5,800 nt of DNA from Candidatus Woesearchaeota archaeon (lineage in GTDB: Archaea > Nanobdellota > Nanobdellia > Woesearchaeales > GW2011-AR4), in contig JACPMS010000007.1 in assembly GCA_016185875.1 (NCBI GenBank), positions 1 through 5,800 of the forward strand. Direction: 5' to 3'. The position numbers and the translations under genes were made by a program. The notes under the pieces are model-generated. The model was not told where the DNA came from and made no database searches. It worked only from the letters and a program-made list of their open reading frames with translations. Position 1 is the stretch's first letter, and every line of letters begins with the position of its first letter. Below are positions 4,374-5,800 of this stretch, in pieces.

Positions 4374-4739
4374 TTATGCCTGCGCAGCTCCTTCTTTGAC
4401 TCCGTAAGCCACTCCAAGCGAAACAACGCCAACTGCTATGTGCAGGTAGCTGATTGCTGCGTTTATTGCAAAAATGCTTGCCAACAAACCTCCATCAAAA
4501 CCTTCTGCAAACCACAACAAGCCAACAACAAGAGCTATAATGCCTGTCCACATGTTGGTTTTTTTGCCTGCCTGCCAGATAATTACTCCGCCGCCCACAA
4601 GATGCAGCAGATTCTGCGCAAGGTTAACTCCAAAAATTCCCAATATGGGCGCATTGACAAACCCTACTAGCCCCAAAAGCACCAGCACAGCGCCAACGAC
4701 CATTGCATATGTTTTTTGCACATCTGCGATATAGACCAC
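4374..4739 (-). CDS. DUF4383-like four-helix membrane protein
   Basis: A 121-residue protein with about four membrane segments (13-30, 38-55, 64-80 and 90-113). It resembles the DUF4383 family of uncharacterised small membrane proteins, especially in GVNLAQNLLHLVGG. The protein shows an internal repeat: IFGVNLAQNLLHLVGG (35-50) and IFAINAAISYLHIAVG (89-104) share Ile-Phe, Asn, Leu-His and Gly at the same spacing, so His46 and His100 occupy equivalent places. No function is known for the family. The start is uncertain. GTG 4739 fits a leaderless transcript from a TATA box at 4761-4770, but it lies inside a strong AAGGAGG sequence. An in-frame GTG at 4721 (residue 7) lies 17 bases beyond that sequence, further than usual. 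Confidence 0.72.
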   Translation of the reverse strand: MVYIADVQKTYAMVVGAVLVLLGLVGFVNAPILGIFGVNLAQNLLHLVGGGVIIWQAGKKTNMWTGIIALVVGLLWFAEGFDGGLLASIFAINAAISYLHIAVGVVSLGVAYGVKEGAAQA

Positions 4740-4861
4740 CTCCTTGGTTTATGTATCCCTTTTTTATAATTGTATTTAAGCTTTTCGCCAATTTATATAG
4801 TGGAATAGATATATCAAGAATTATACAAAGATTTTTAAGAGTCTAAATAATACTGCCTGCT
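4740..4861. promoter_or_regulatory. Divergent promoter region between DUF4383-like and radical SAM genes
   Basis: The 122-base gap is strongly A/T-rich. For the minus gene, ATTATAAAAAA (complement of 4760-4770) lies about 25 bases before GTG 4739, and AAGGAGG (complement of 4739-4745) abuts that start. For the plus gene, ATTTTTAAG (4831-4839) lies 23-31 bases before ATG 4862, predicting a leaderless transcript. A further TTTATATAG (4792-4800) faces neither start at useful distance on the plus strand. Confidence 0.45.
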
Positions 4862-5800
4862 ATGGCATATACAATTTTGGACTGCTACACAGACGAGCCC
4901 GCCGGGCTTGGAGTTCCTCCTTATCTTGGCACATATCCAAGGTACATAGCAGGCTACTTAAATGAAGATGCTTATTATTTGACAATTGATGATTTAAGAT
5001 TATGGAAGAAACATAATGGAATAATCAGGGAAACTAAAACATCGCAAAAAACTGACATTACGACTTATAATTTGACAATTAACTGTAAAAATATTCAAAA
5101 CATACTGGAAGAGACTGATACACTAATTATTGTACTTGGAGTGCATGTGCCTGGGAAGTATCTGTCTGCAGTGCCTGGAACTTTGCATGAGATAATTCCA
5201 ATGATTAGCGATTTACGATGCAGGAAAATACTGACAGGGCCTGCTGTTTTTGGAACACAGCTTTTTGGCGGAAGATTTTTTGAGAAAGCAGATTTGGGAA
5301 TTTTTGACAAGATTGATTATTCCATGTTTAATTTTCCATACAAAGATGTCGGAGAATACTCAATACAAGGAGCACAAATAATAAAACAAATCCCAGACAT
5401 AAGGATGATAGAGATTGAGACTGGGCATGGATGCGACATAGGAAAATGCTCATTCTGCACAGAGCCCATCAAGAATAAGGTTGAGTTCAGGGAGAAGGAA
5501 GATGTTTTGCAGGAGATTATTGAGTTTTATAAATTAGGAGCAAGATTTTTCAGATTGGGAAAGCAGACATGCTTTTACACTTTGCCTTATGCTGCTGAAT
5601 TATTGAAGGAAATCAATTCTTATTGCCCTGACATCAAGGTTTTGCACATTGACAATGTTAATCCAGTCAAAGTAGTTTTAGACAAGAAAAATGATTTTTT
5701 CATTACAAAATCCATTGTAAAGTATTGCACAAGCGGGAATATTGCAGCATTTGGAGTTGAATCATTTGATATGGAAGTTGTCAAAGCCAATACACTCAAT
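4862..5800 (+). CDS. Radical SAM enzyme, COG1031-like, N-terminal part
   Basis: The gene begins with ATG 4862 and runs off the right edge, leaving 313 residues. The N-terminus (ILDCYTDEPAGLGVPPYLGTYPRYIAG, positions 5-31 in three blocks) matches the start of the archaeal COG1031 group of radical SAM proteins, which typically carry a C-terminal helix-hairpin-helix and have no established reaction. The iron-sulphur cluster motif is Cys191, Cys196 and Cys199 in GCDIGKCSFCTEP, spaced CX4CX2C rather than the usual CX3CX2C. The segment before it (about 1-180) would be the family's N-terminal domain, and AFGVESFD (near 298-305) fits the glycine-rich strand of the SAM barrel. The rest of the barrel and C-terminus are outside. 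It is unlikely to belong functionally to the lipid genes. Confidence 0.8.
   Translation, partial: MAYTILDCYTDEPAGLGVPPYLGTYPRYIAGYLNEDAYYLTIDDLRLWKKHNGIIRETKTSQKTDITTYNLTINCKNIQNILEETDTLIIVLGVHVPGKYLSAVPGTLHEIIPMISDLRCRKILTGPAVFGTQLFGGRFFEKADLGIFDKIDYSMFNFPYKDVGEYSIQGAQIIKQIPDIRMIEIETGHGCDIGKCSFCTEPIKNKVEFREKEDVLQEIIEFYKLGARFFRLGKQTCFYTLPYAAELLKEINSYCPDIKVLHIDNVNPVKVVLDKKNDFFITKSIVKYCTSGNIAAFGVESFDMEVVKANTLN

Noticed and set aside
4368..4734. Plus-strand open frames opposite the DUF4383-like gene
   Set aside because: Their products are rich in Cys, Pro and Thr without helices or motifs, as expected for the reverse of an Ala/Gly/Val-rich membrane protein.
5095..5310. Minus-strand open frame opposite the radical SAM gene
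   Set aside because: It has no family resemblance and lies wholly within a well-supported coding region on the other strand.

Overview
The window looks like chromosomal DNA of an AT-rich archaeon, probably of the DPANN type. Several signs point this way. A divergent gene fragment at the left edge reads as the start of a CDP-archaeol synthase (CarS/DUF46). Most starts lack a Shine-Dalgarno sequence and instead have an A/T-rich TATA-like box 20-30 bases upstream, as expected for leaderless archaeal transcripts. Intergenic gaps are very short, and the radical SAM protein at the right edge matches a mainly archaeal family (COG1031-like). The lineage is inferred; no rRNA or other taxonomic marker is present.

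Bases 1-4100 form a polar-lipid gene island on alternating strands: carS fragment (1-90, -), PlsC-type acyltransferase (144-698, +), PAP2 phosphatase (708-1160, -), a PgsA-like tandem CDP-alcohol phosphatidyltransferase (from 1204, +, broken near 1876-1883, with its detached tail running to 2206), a tandem-domain PssA-like archaetidylserine/phosphatidylserine synthase (2203-3273, -), and a short-form phosphatidylserine decarboxylase (3447-4100, -). Together these give a plausible route: CarS activates the lipid with CTP, the PssA-like enzyme adds serine, the decarboxylase converts the serine lipid to the ethanolamine lipid, and the PgsA-like enzyme adds glycerol phosphate, with PAP2 as a candidate phosphatase.

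The most notable point is that the two convergent phosphatidyltransferase genes are both tandem duplications with opposite damage. The plus-strand gene has an intact first domain and a second domain that lost its distal catalytic residues through a frame-shifting deletion. The minus-strand gene has a degenerate first domain and an intact PssA-like second domain. The decarboxylase has Ser-Ser where the family normally has Gly-Ser at the self-cleavage site, plus an apparent insertion containing a perfect 18-base palindrome.

Bases 3274-3446 hold a cluster of small hairpins and inverted copies of one motif, which could be a small mobile palindrome family or an unrecognised RNA. Bases 4137-4739 carry two small membrane proteins with paired histidines, and 4862 to the right edge is the start of a radical SAM enzyme. 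Divergent gene pairs share promoters of about 40-120 bases, and convergent pairs are separated by 9 bases or share a TTAA stop.
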